Shown here: piece by piece, positions 1 through 6,624 of the stretch
Layout: each line of letters opens with the position of its first letter
How positions within the stretch are numbered: position 1 is the stretch's first letter
Source of the DNA: DASZVN01 sp035547055
GTDB lineage: Bacteria > Pseudomonadota > Alphaproteobacteria > Rhizobiales > Methylopilaceae
NCBI GenBank assembly: GCA_035547055.1
Contig: DASZVN010000148.1
Location: forward strand, 1-17,319
DNA length: 17,319 nt
Direction: 5' to 3'
Translations under genes and position numbers: made by a program
Notes under the pieces: generated by a model
The model's input: the letters and a program-made list of their open reading frames with translations, nothing else
What the model was told of the DNA's origin: nothing
Databases searched by the model: none

Positions 1-16
1 GTACCCCCCGTCCCAA

Positions 17-39
17 CCCTCCCCCGCAAGGGGGGAGGG
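17..39. repeat. GC-rich palindrome upstream of glcF
   Basis: A perfect 9-bp inverted repeat (CCCTCCCCC at 17-25, GGGGGAGGG at 31-39) surrounds the loop GCAAG. No T-run follows on either strand, so it is not a classical intrinsic terminator. Short C-rich/G-rich hairpins of this look are common dispersed extragenic palindromes in high-GC alphaproteobacteria. It lies just ahead of glcF, where the end of an upstream gene (by family precedent glcE) would be expected outside the window, and may mark that transcript's 3' end. Confidence 0.6.
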
Positions 40-61
40 AGCGCGTCGCGCCGAGCCTGAC

Positions 62-1423
62 ATGCAGACCGATTTCCTGCCGGAGCTTCTGGCCGATCCG
101 CAGATGCGGGAGTCGGAGCGGATCATCCATTCCTGCGTCCATTGCGGCTTCTGCACCGCGACCTGCCCGACCTATCTCCTCCTCGGCGACGAACGCGACA
201 GCCCGCGCGGGCGCATCTACCTCATGAAGGAGATGCTGGAGAAGAACCTGCCGGCGACGCCCGAGGTCGTCACCCACATCGACCGCTGCCTCTCCTGCCT
301 GTCATGCATGACGACCTGCCCCTCGGGCGTCAACTACATGCACCTCGTCGACCACGGCCGCGCCCATATCGAGAAGACTTTTCGCCGGCCGCTGGTCGAT
401 CGCGTGCTGCGGACGGTGCTGGCCAAGACGCTGCCGTTTCCCGGCCGTTTCCGCGCCGCCCTGATGCTGGGTTCGCTGGCGGCGCCGCTGCGGCCGCTGT
501 TCGGAGCGACGGCGGCGCTGAGGCCGGTCGCCGCGATGCTGGGACTGGCGCCCGGCGCGCCGCCGCGCGCGGCACCGCCGCCGCCGGTCGCGGGCGCCGA
601 AGGCGAGGAGCGCGGCCGGGTGGCGCTGCTCAGGGGCTGCGTCCAGTCGGTGCTGGCGCCGGGCATCAACGCGGCGGCGGTGCGGCTCTTGAACCGGGCA
701 GGCGTCAGCGTCTTCGCCGTGCCGGGCGAGGGCTGCTGCGGCGCCCTGGTTCACCATCTCGGCCGCGAGGACGAGGCGCTGGCCTTCGCCCGCGCCAACG
801 TCGATGCCTGGACGCGGGCGATCGAAGCGCATCGCCTCGATGCCATCCTGGTCACCGCGTCCGGCTGCGGCACCATGCTGAAGGACTACGGCTTCATGCT
901 GCGCGAGGATGCGGCCTATGCCGGGAAGGCGGCGCGGGTCTCGGCGCTGGCGAAGGACATCTCGGAATATCTCGCCGCCATCGGCCTGCCGCCGGCGGCG
1001 ATCGCGACCGGGCAGGCCGTGACCTATCACAGCGCCTGCTCGCTCCAGCACGGACAGCAGATCCGCGACGAGCTGAAAGCGCTGCTCCGCGCCGCCGGCT
1101 TCAAGGTCAAGGACGTGCCGGAGGGGCACATATGCTGCGGCTCGGCCGGCACCTACAACATCCTCCAGCCGGCGCTCTCGGCCGGGCTGCGCGACCGCAA
1201 GGCGGCCAACATCGCCAAGACCGCGCCGGCCGTCGTCGCCGCCGGCAATATCGGCTGCATCACCCAGCTCAAAGGCGCGGTCGGCGCGCCTGTCGTTCAT
1301 ACCGTGGAGCTGCTCGACTGGGCGACCGGCGGTCCGGTGCCGCCGGGCTTCGATCCCGACGCCCGGCCGGCCGTCGGGCCCCTCGCGGCCTCCACCCCGC
1401 CGACGCCGGCACCGGCCTTGTGA
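62..1423 (+). CDS. glcF: Glycolate oxidase iron-sulfur subunit GlcF
   Basis: This is the Fe-S subunit of the membrane-associated GlcDEF glycolate oxidase, which oxidises glycolate to glyoxylate and passes electrons to the respiratory chain. The 453-residue length fits the family. The N-terminus carries two ferredoxin-type [4Fe-4S] motifs of the form CxxCxxCxxxCP (C25/28/31/35 and C76/79/82/86). The C-terminal half has two cysteine-rich CCG-domain motifs, GEGCCGALVHH near residue 224 and GHICCGSAG near residue 358, with associated cysteines in ASGCGTML and YHSACSLQHG. That layout is typical of GlcF and of the related heterodisulfide-reductase-type subunits. The start at 62 keeps the conserved N-terminus, but no strong Shine-Dalgarno sequence is visible. 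The catalytic partners GlcD and GlcE are not in the window and would be expected just upstream. LutA/LldE-like proteins are the main alternative, but they lack the N-terminal double ferredoxin domain. Confidence 0.93.
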   Translation: MQTDFLPELLADPQMRESERIIHSCVHCGFCTATCPTYLLLGDERDSPRGRIYLMKEMLEKNLPATPEVVTHIDRCLSCLSCMTTCPSGVNYMHLVDHGRAHIEKTFRRPLVDRVLRTVLAKTLPFPGRFRAALMLGSLAAPLRPLFGATAALRPVAAMLGLAPGAPPRAAPPPPVAGAEGEERGRVALLRGCVQSVLAPGINAAAVRLLNRAGVSVFAVPGEGCCGALVHHLGREDEALAFARANVDAWTRAIEAHRLDAILVTASGCGTMLKDYGFMLREDAAYAGKAARVSALAKDISEYLAAIGLPPAAIATGQAVTYHSACSLQHGQQIRDELKALLRAAGFKVKDVPEGHICCGSAGTYNILQPALSAGLRDRKAANIAKTAPAVVAAGNIGCITQLKGAVGAPVVHTVELLDWATGGPVPPGFDPDARPAVGPLAASTPPTPAPAL

Positions 1424-2064
1424 TGGCGCGGCGGTTCGATCCTTCGGTCTATCTCGTGACCGACGGCCGGCTCTGCGCCGCCCGCGGCGTGGTCGAGACC
1501 GTGCGCGCGGCGATCGATGGGGGCGTCACCGCGGTGCAGCTTCGCGATCCGAGCGTCCCTGCCCGCGTGCTGGTCGCGACCGCCAAGGCGCTGGTCGCGC
1601 TGCTCCGCCCCCGCGGCATCCCCCTGATCGTGAACGATCGCGCCGACGTTGCGCTCGCGGCCGACGCCGACGGCGTCCATCTCGGCCAGGACGATCTCGC
1701 GCCGCGCCATGCCCGCCGCCTGCTCGGCCCGGGGCGCATCATCGGCCTTTCGGTCGGCTCGCCGGCGGAATTCGCGGCCTCCGCCGACCAGCTTCCCTTC
1801 GTGGACTATCTCGGCACCGGCCCCCTTCGGGTCACGACGACGAAGGCCGACGCCGGCGCCGCGATCGGGATCGAGGGGCTCGTCGCCGTCCGCACCCTCA
1901 CCACGCTGCCGCTGGTCGCGATCGGCGGCGTCGACGCGGCGCTGGCTGCCGAGGCCGCCGCTGCCGGCGCCGACGGGGTGGCGGTGGTTTCCGCGATCTG
2001 CGGCGCACCCGATCCCGCGGCGGCCGCCGCCGCCATCGCCGCCGCCTTCCGCGAGGCGCAGTGA
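1423..2064 (+). CDS. thiE: Thiamine phosphate synthase (ThiE family)
   Basis: The 213-residue TIM-barrel protein should join HMP-PP to hydroxyethylthiazole phosphate, giving thiamine phosphate. Family hallmarks are VNDRADVALAADADGVHLGQ (residues 70-89, with N71, D72 and D90), IGLSVG (S110), GTGP followed by TTTK (residues 131-141, K141), VAIGGV (166-170) and VVSAI (188-192). The usual QLRxK phosphate-contact motif reads QLRDPSVP (residues 39-46), so the lysine is replaced by proline. The reading frame is open far upstream inside glcF, but homology begins at this ATG, which shares one base with the glcF stop (TGATG) and implies translational coupling. The neighbours glcF and ccdA are not thiamine genes, so it is probably a lone ThiE. 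It could also be a ThiE-like paralogue with altered specificity, such as a TenI-type protein, although the retained N-D, D and TTTK residues favour a true synthase. Confidence 0.85.
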   Translation: MARRFDPSVYLVTDGRLCAARGVVETVRAAIDGGVTAVQLRDPSVPARVLVATAKALVALLRPRGIPLIVNDRADVALAADADGVHLGQDDLAPRHARRLLGPGRIIGLSVGSPAEFAASADQLPFVDYLGTGPLRVTTTKADAGAAIGIEGLVAVRTLTTLPLVAIGGVDAALAAEAAAAGADGVAVVSAICGAPDPAAAAAAIAAAFREAQ

Positions 2065-2130
2065 CGGCGGCCTCGCCTGCGCCGAGATCGCCCATGGGCG
2101 CCGCCGCCGCCGCAGGGTAGAAGGCCGCCC

Positions 2131-2862
2131 ATGGCCGATCTCGCCCTCCCAGCCGTCTTCGCCGCGGGCGCGGTGAGCTTCCTCACGCCGTGCGTGCTGC
2201 CGTTGGTGCCGGCCTATCTCAGCTTTCTCGCCGGCACGACCGCGGATCGCCTCGCCGCGCCGGATGCGGCGCCCGGCGTGGTCGGCCGCGCGCTGGCCGC
2301 GGCCTGCCTGTTCGTCCTCGGCTTCGGCACGGTGTTCGTGCTGCTCGGCGCCACCGCCTCGGCCTTCGGCGCGGTGCTCCGCGCCCATCTCGACGTGCTG
2401 ACGACGATCGCCGGGATCGGCATCGTCGTCATGGGGCTGCATTTCCTCGGGCTGTTCCGCATCCCGCTGCTCTATCGCGAGGCGCGCCTGGAACTGCGCC
2501 GCCCGGTCGGCCTCTGGGGCGCCTACGCGATGGGCCTCGCCTTCGCCTTCGGCTGGACGCCCTGCATCGGCCCGGTGCTCGCGACCGTGCTGACGGTCGC
2601 GGCGGCCGAGGCGACCGTCGCCAAGGGCGCCGGCCTGCTGGCGCTCTATGCCGCCGGCCTCGGCCTGCCGTTCATCCTGGCCGCGCTGCTGATGCGCCCG
2701 TTCGTCGGCTTTCTCCGCCGCTTCCGACGCCATCTCGGCGCGGTCGAGAAGGTGGTCGGCGGCCTCCTCGTCCTCGCCGGCGTCGCCTTCCTGTTCGGCT
2801 GGCTGAACGACTTTTCCTACTGGCTCCTCGACAGCTTTCCGGCGCTGGGGAATCTCGGATGA
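2131..2862 (+). CDS. ccdA: CcdA-type cytochrome c biogenesis / thiol-disulfide transporter
   Basis: This is a 243-residue polytopic inner-membrane protein with about six hydrophobic segments. CcdA proteins move reducing equivalents from cytoplasmic thioredoxin across the membrane to periplasmic thiol proteins, notably for cytochrome c maturation. The two signature motifs are present: FLTPCVLPLVPAYL (C21) in the first membrane segment and GWTPCIGPVLATVL (C145) in the fourth. These cysteines form the redox pair. The length matches the short CcdA class rather than the larger DsbD, as there are no attached periplasmic domains. AAGG at 2121-2124 lies six bases upstream of the ATG and supports the start. 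A 66-base gap separates it from thiE. No cytochrome c maturation or thioredoxin partner gene lies nearby in the window. Confidence 0.92.
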   Translation: MADLALPAVFAAGAVSFLTPCVLPLVPAYLSFLAGTTADRLAAPDAAPGVVGRALAAACLFVLGFGTVFVLLGATASAFGAVLRAHLDVLTTIAGIGIVVMGLHFLGLFRIPLLYREARLELRRPVGLWGAYAMGLAFAFGWTPCIGPVLATVLTVAAAEATVAKGAGLLALYAAGLGLPFILAALLMRPFVGFLRRFRRHLGAVEKVVGGLLVLAGVAFLFGWLNDFSYWLLDSFPALGNLG

Positions 2863-2872
2863 TGGGAGCGTC

Positions 2873-2905
2873 TTGATTTTGTGTACACAGAAGTGTACAT
2901 AGACG
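2873..2905 (+). promoter_or_regulatory. brnTA promoter and palindromic operator
   Basis: A perfect 7-bp inverted repeat, TGTACAC (2882-2888) AGAA GTGTACA (2893-2899), lies directly in front of brnT. The same half-sites also read as two GTGTACA direct repeats 12 bases apart. A plausible sigma-70 promoter overlaps it: TTGATT (2873-2878), a 17-base spacer, then TACATA (2896-2901). BrnA is a ribbon-helix-helix-type antitoxin, and BrnTA is known to repress its own operon, so this is the expected binding site. An in-frame TAG at 2900-2902 blocks any upstream brnT start, so if this -10 is used the mRNA has almost no leader. An AGAAG at 2889-2893 is the only Shine-Dalgarno-like sequence, and it is 12 bases from the ATG. 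Confidence 0.6.
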
Positions 2906-3187
2906 ATGGATGAGCTTTTCGAATGGGACGAGGACAAGCGGCTCGACAACATCGCCGAGCATGGCGTGGATTTCCGGTTGGCTGCGCTCGTCTTTGAGAG
3001 TCCCGTCCTGGAGGCCGAGGATCGGCGGGCGGACTACGGCGAACGGCGCTACCGGGCGCTGGGCCGGGTGGACGACGAATATTTCCTGGTGGCGTTCACA
3101 TGGCGCGGCGACCGACGCCGGATCATCAGCGCATGGAAGGTCGGTGAGGATGGCAAGCGACGATATCAGGCGATACTCGGCGGATGA
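2906..3187 (+). CDS. brnT: BrnT family toxin (DUF497, RelE-like ribonuclease)
   Basis: BrnT toxins are RelE-fold ribonucleases that stop translation and are neutralised by BrnA. This 93-residue protein has the family pattern: FEWDEDKRLDNIAEHGVDF at residues 5-23, a central GERRYRALGRV strand, then FTWRGDRRRIISAWKV and a terminal RRYQ. The usual C-terminal motif is close to RIISARKA; here the residue after SA is tryptophan instead of arginine, which may be a lineage variant or may affect activity. Toxin-first order and overlap with the downstream antitoxin are typical of BrnTA. Codons rare in the neighbouring genes (CTT, TTG, GCT, TTT, AGT, ACA, ATA, CGA) suggest acquisition by transfer. It is placed 43 bases after ccdA but has its own control region. 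Confidence 0.88.
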   Translation: MDELFEWDEDKRLDNIAEHGVDFRLAALVFESPVLEAEDRRADYGERRYRALGRVDDEYFLVAFTWRGDRRRIISAWKVGEDGKRRYQAILGG

Positions 3188-3437
3188 GCTGGCCGCCATG
3201 CGGGCTCGCGGCGAGGTGGTGCCGACACGGGCCGACGCGTCGGCGGCCGAGCTGGACGATGCCTTTTGGCGAGAGGCGCGAGTGGTCATGCCAGCCGGCA
3301 AGACCTCCGTCCACCTCCGCGTCGACACCGACGTGCTGGACTGGTTCAAGGCCCAGGGACGCGGGCATCTGACCCGCATGAACGCCGTCCTGCGCGCCTA
3401 TGTCGAGGCGCACAGGGCGGGGCGCGGCTGGCGGTAA
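3150..3437 (+). CDS. brnA: BrnA family antitoxin
   Basis: This 95-residue protein should bind and neutralise BrnT and act as the operon repressor. The N-terminal part has the RRYSADELAAMRARGE pattern (residues 7-22) common in BrnA proteins. The C-terminal part, from VVMPAGKTSVHLRVDTDVLD (residues 45-64) through WFKAQGRGHLTRMNAVLRAY, is the BrnA ribbon-helix-helix-like domain, with a basic beta strand for DNA binding followed by two helices. The ATG at 3150 overlaps the end of brnT by 38 bases in another frame. GGAAGG about nine bases upstream supports it. A second ATG at 3198 would remove part of the conserved N-terminal region. The stop is only six bases from the converging stop of the binding-protein gene, leaving no room for a separate terminator. 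Confidence 0.88.
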   Translation: MASDDIRRYSADELAAMRARGEVVPTRADASAAELDDAFWREARVVMPAGKTSVHLRVDTDVLDWFKAQGRGHLTRMNAVLRAYVEAHRAGRGWR

Positions 3438-3443
3438 TTCCGC

Positions 3444-4571
3444 TCAGTCGCTCTTGGTTTCGCTCGCGGGCATCTGGGTGTAGGTGCCGTCCTTCCAGAC
3501 GTACCAGACATAGCCGCCGGCGGTGGCGTCGTCGCCCTTCTTGTCAAAGCGCACCTTGCCGATGACGGTGTCGAAGGTGCTGCTGTCGAGCGCCTTGACC
3601 ACCGCGTCGGTGTCGACCGATTTGGCCGCCTTGGCGGCGTCGGCCCAGGCCTGGATCGCAGCGTAGGTGTAGAGCGTGTAGCCCTCGGGGTTGACGTTCT
3701 TCGCCTTGAACTCGGCCACCACCTTGGCGGCGGACGGGCTGTTGCGCGGGTCGGGCGCGAAGGTGAACATGGTGCCGGCGCCGGCCGGCCCGGTGATCGA
3801 CCAGAACTCCTGGGTGTTCATGGCGTCGCCCGAGAGCATCTGGGCCTTCAGCCCCTGGTCGCGCATCTGGCGCAGGATCAGCCCGGCCTCGGTGTGGTAG
3901 CCGCCGACATAGACCGCGTCGATCCTGGCCGCCTTCAGCCGCGACACCAGCGCCGAATAGTCCTTCTCCCCGGCGGTGTAGGCCTCGTTCACGACCTCCT
4001 TGCCGCCGAGCGCGTGCAACGCCGCGGCGGTCTGGTCGGCGAGGCCTTTGCCGTAGGCCGACCTGTCGTTCAGGATCGCGATGTTCTTGCCCTTGAAATG
4101 GCTCGCGAGATAGGCCCCGGCGACCTTGCCCTGCTGGTCGTCGCGGCCGCACAGGCGGAAGATGCCGGGGCCGGGGCGGTTGTCGGTGTAGGTCGGGTTG
4201 GTCGAGGCCGGGGAGATCTGGATGATGCCCTCGTCAGCATAGACCGAGGAGGCGGGGATCGACGAGCCCGAGCAATAGTGCCCGGCGACGAAGACGGCGT
4301 GGTCCTCGGCCATGTCGTTGGCGACCGAGACCGCCTGCTTGGGATCGCAGGCGTCGTCGCCGACCTTGAGGCGGAGCTTCTGGCCGTTGATGCCGCCCTC
4401 GGCGTTGAGGTCCGCGACCGCCTGCAGCGCGCCGGCGCGCATCTGGGCGCCGAACGAGGCGTAGGAGCCGGTCATCGGCCCGGCGACGCCGATCACGATG
4501 TCGGCCCGGGCGGGCCCGGCCACGGCGAGTAGCGCCGCGGCAGTGGCGGCGATGGCGACGGACCTGATCAT
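3444..4571 (-). CDS. Branched-chain amino-acid-type ABC transporter substrate-binding protein (LivK-like)
   Basis: This is a periplasmic receptor of the Leu/Ile/Val-binding (Peripla_BP_6) family, which delivers ligand to a HAAT-type ABC importer. The 375-residue protein has a clear Sec signal peptide ending ...AGPARA|DIVIG near residue 23. The mature start IVIGVAGPMTGSYASFG, the segment LNAEGGINGQKLRL and the segment IIQISPASTNPTYTD are hallmarks of the family. The Shine-Dalgarno region AGGGAACGGGGA precedes the ATG. No permease or ATPase subunit (LivH, LivM, LivG, LivF) is in the window, so it is either an orphan receptor or separated from its transporter. A DUF6867-like gene, a type often found beside such systems, lies two genes upstream on the same strand. 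The actual ligand could be an amino acid, amide or aromatic compound; sequence alone does not decide. Confidence 0.9.
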   Translation of the reverse strand: MIRSVAIAATAAALLAVAGPARADIVIGVAGPMTGSYASFGAQMRAGALQAVADLNAEGGINGQKLRLKVGDDACDPKQAVSVANDMAEDHAVFVAGHYCSGSSIPASSVYADEGIIQISPASTNPTYTDNRPGPGIFRLCGRDDQQGKVAGAYLASHFKGKNIAILNDRSAYGKGLADQTAAALHALGGKEVVNEAYTAGEKDYSALVSRLKAARIDAVYVGGYHTEAGLILRQMRDQGLKAQMLSGDAMNTQEFWSITGPAGAGTMFTFAPDPRNSPSAAKVVAEFKAKNVNPEGYTLYTYAAIQAWADAAKAAKSVDTDAVVKALDSSTFDTVIGKVRFDKKGDDATAGGYVWYVWKDGTYTQMPASETKSD

Positions 4572-4675
4572 TCCCCGTTCCCTGCGCTGGTGCCCGCGGG
4601 AGCCATCCCCACGGCCGCAGAGCGGAGTCTGCCGCGTCTCGCCGGCGAAGTCACGCGATACCGGGTTCAGCCGCG

Positions 4676-4690
4676 GCCGCCGCAGGCGGC
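4676..4690 (-). terminator. Possible hairpin terminator after the NlpC/P60-like gene
   Basis: A 6-bp perfect inverted repeat (GCCGCC-TGC-GGCGGC on the minus strand) begins three bases past the stop of the gene ending at 4693. It has no following T-run, so termination there would be weak or Rho-assisted. The rest of the 120-base gap to the binding-protein start (4572-4692) shows no convincing promoter. Confidence 0.25.
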
Positions 4691-4692
4691 GG

Positions 4693-5646
4693 TCACAGCA
4701 CCTTCGCCAGCCGTACCCAGATCAGGCTGTCGGTGAGGCCGCGATAGGCGTGGAAGGCGTTGTGGTCATTGCCGGGGAGGACGTAGTAGTACGAGTCGCT
4801 CAGCCCCTTGCTGCCGGCCGATTCCACCACCTTCAGCCGCATCGCGCGTTCCTTGAGGCCGAGCTTCGGGATGCGCGGATTGTGCGCGATGTGGGCCGAG
4901 CCGGGCTCGCTGATCATGACGTGGCCGTAGGAGGTGTTGCCGTCGCTGTCGGTGAAGTGGTCGAGCACGCGGCCCTTCTCGTCGGACATCAGGAGGAGAA
5001 ACGGCGAGCCCGGCGACTGGACCACGTCGATCACCGAATTGACGGCCTGGGTCCGGTGGTTGAAGTCGAGCAGCGCCCGGATCGAGATGTTGGCGTCGAA
5101 CTGGGTCCTGACCTCCTGGGGGGTGTGGGCGTCGGTGTCCCACGGCATGCCTTCCACCACGTGGCGCAGATAGCAGCCCACGAAGCCGTTGCAGTCGAGC
5201 CCGATATTGCCGTTGTCGCAATAGGTCTGGATCTGGCCGCGCGGGAACAGGCCGTAGCGGACCGCAAGCTGCAGGACGATCTGGACCTCCTCCGGCGAGC
5301 CCTTGCCGTAGAACGGGTCGTTGACGTTCTCGGCGAGGTCCTTGCGGCTGCGATAGGTCTTGCCGACCACCTGGCCCTGGACGGTCTTGACCCACACGGT
5401 GATCGACTCGTCCTGCGCGTCGAGATGCGGCCGCACCACGTTCTTGAACGCCTCGAGCGACGTCAGCGTGCTGTGGTAGGCCTGATGGAGGTTGATGCGG
5501 TAGCTGTGGACCTGGACGGTCGTCCATTCGCCGCCGGGCGGGAGGCCGTCGCCGACGGCAGCCTGGGCCTGCTCCTCGGTATAGAGATAGACCTCGAGCC
5601 TGCGATACTTGTCCGCGTATTGCAGCGGCGTCAGCCGGATCGCCAT
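4693..5646 (-). CDS. Uncharacterised protein with NlpC/P60-like cysteine peptidase motifs
   Basis: I do not recognise a named family for this 317-residue protein. The centre reads GLDCNGFVGCYL (residues 149-160), close to the DCSGFV catalytic-cysteine motif of NlpC/P60 papain-fold peptidases, with C152 as candidate nucleophile. About 90 residues later SYGHVMISEPG (239-249) resembles the GHVGIY strand that carries the catalytic histidine, here H242. The segment SPGSPFLLLM between them sits where that fold has its GDLVFF strand. Together these suggest a cell-wall amidase or endopeptidase, or a related transferase. There is no signal peptide or transmembrane segment, which is unusual for a wall hydrolase. 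The start is set by GAGGAG seven bases upstream of ATG at 5646; although the frame stays open upstream, nothing there looks protein-like. It lies between a DUF6867-like gene and a binding-protein gene on the same strand. The fold assignment is inference from motifs. Confidence 0.85.
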   Translation of the reverse strand: MAIRLTPLQYADKYRRLEVYLYTEEQAQAAVGDGLPPGGEWTTVQVHSYRINLHQAYHSTLTSLEAFKNVVRPHLDAQDESITVWVKTVQGQVVGKTYRSRKDLAENVNDPFYGKGSPEEVQIVLQLAVRYGLFPRGQIQTYCDNGNIGLDCNGFVGCYLRHVVEGMPWDTDAHTPQEVRTQFDANISIRALLDFNHRTQAVNSVIDVVQSPGSPFLLLMSDEKGRVLDHFTDSDGNTSYGHVMISEPGSAHIAHNPRIPKLGLKERAMRLKVVESAGSKGLSDSYYYVLPGNDHNAFHAYRGLTDSLIWVRLAKVL

Positions 5647-5745
5647 CGGTTCGCTCCTCGAGAGGCGGCAGGCAGGCGAATGCCGGCGGTCGCGAACGGG
5701 TTGCCTGCGTCTGCCTGGACGAGCTTGCTCCCGGCCCGAAGCTTG

Positions 5746-5761
5746 GCCCCGCCGGCGGGGC
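5746..5761. repeat. Perfect 16-bp palindrome downstream of the DUF6867-like gene
   Basis: GCCCCGCCGGCGGGGC is self-complementary and lies 25 bases past the stop of the small membrane protein gene on the minus strand. It could act as a transcript-end hairpin, though no T-run follows. Nothing else is evident in the 140-base gap between the two genes. Confidence 0.4.
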
Positions 5762-5786
5762 GCTGCAAGCGCGCCGGCGAGGGGGC

Positions 5787-6095
5787 CTACGCCTGGAGCC
5801 AGCCGTACTGCGTCCGCATCTGGCGGCGGCGGGTGGCGCGGTGCGCGATCGCCGCGATCGCAACCAGGATCGCGAGGTCGACCGCGTAGTAGCGGACGGC
5901 GAGGAGGGTGCCGTCGAACAGCGCGAACTGGACGAAGCGCACCGCCGCGGCGAGCGGCACCATCCACAGCACCGCACGCCACCACGGCCGCCAGGCGCGG
6001 GCGACGGCGCGGGCGGTGAGGGTGGCCCCGGCGCCGCCGATCAGGACGACGATGATCAGGAAGGCGGCGAGGCCGGTGTCGGTGAGGACGCCCAT
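5787..6095 (-). CDS. Small membrane protein, DUF6867-like
   Basis: This 102-residue protein has three hydrophobic segments (about residues 6-28, 40-60 and 65-85) followed by a basic stretch ATRRRQMRTQYGWLQA. The pattern of an N-terminal helix, a TARAVARAWRPWW loop, a short ALFDG segment, a third helix, then an R-rich RxQYxWL tail matches my recollection of DUF6867 proteins of alphaproteobacteria. These are often encoded next to branched-chain amino acid ABC transporter genes. That association is consistent with the LivK-type gene two positions downstream on the same strand. The function is unknown. AAGGGG sits three bases before the ATG. Family membership is from pattern memory, not from a search. 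Confidence 0.75.
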   Translation of the reverse strand: MGVLTDTGLAAFLIIVVLIGGAGATLTARAVARAWRPWWRAVLWMVPLAAAVRFVQFALFDGTLLAVRYYAVDLAILVAIAAIAHRATRRRQMRTQYGWLQA

Positions 6096-6161
6096 GCGCC
6101 CCTTATACGCCGAGTTCGGGCGGTGCCCATTGTTCCTCCCCGCCGCGCGTGGGAGGCGTCC

Positions 6162-6545
6162 TCAACGGCGGGCCAGCGCCTCTTCGGGACGGAAGAACAT
6201 GCCGGCCTGGAGGCTCCGGGCAATCAGCTCGGCGCGCTGGCGCAGGATCGCGGCGAGCTCGGGGACGAACAGCTCGTCCGCGGTCTCCCCCCAGAGGGCC
6301 AGCCAGCGCGGAAACATCCCGGGGCCGATCGGATGGCGCATGTGCTGGGCGAGCGGGTTGCCGCGATAGCGGCCGCTCGCGAGCAGGACCGAGGTCCAGA
6401 AATCGGTGAGCCGGGCGAAATGCTCCTCCCAGTCGGTGATGGCGGCCTCGAACACCGGACCGAGCACGGCGTCGCGGCGCGCCCGCTCGTAGAAGCGGCG
6501 CACCTGGGCGGCGAGGGCCTCTTCGGTCATGCGGTCGTAGGGCAT
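6162..6545 (-). CDS. Group III truncated haemoglobin
   Basis: This is a 127-residue 2-on-2 globin of the TrHb3 class, a haem protein proposed to handle O2, NO or peroxynitrite. All key positions can be placed against the Campylobacter Ctb protein: Tyr B10 at Y19 (VRRFYERARRD), His E7 at H42 (DWEEHFARL), proximal His F8 at H68 (NPLAQHMRHP) and Trp G8 at W81 (FPRWLALW). The DFWTSVLLASGRYRGNP segment is characteristic of the class. The start at 6545 gives a normal family length; a downstream ATG at 6530 would also leave the domain intact, and neither has a clear Shine-Dalgarno sequence. The frame is open further upstream, but the extension looks like non-coding sequence. It follows the acyltransferase gene by 79 bases. 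A soluble cytoplasmic location is expected. Confidence 0.9.
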   Translation of the reverse strand: MPYDRMTEEALAAQVRRFYERARRDAVLGPVFEAAITDWEEHFARLTDFWTSVLLASGRYRGNPLAQHMRHPIGPGMFPRWLALWGETADELFVPELAAILRQRAELIARSLQAGMFFRPEEALARR

Positions 6546-6624
6546 GGTCACCGGCGTCGTGGCAGCGTCGCGGCCTTTTCGCACGAAACGCACCGCCGGC
6601 GGGCGCGGTCCGCCGTCGCAGCCG

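Noticed and set aside
142..2064. A possible 640-residue fusion with thiE at its C-terminus.
   Set aside because: The upstream part is the wrong frame of glcF. Homology starts at the ATG at 1423.
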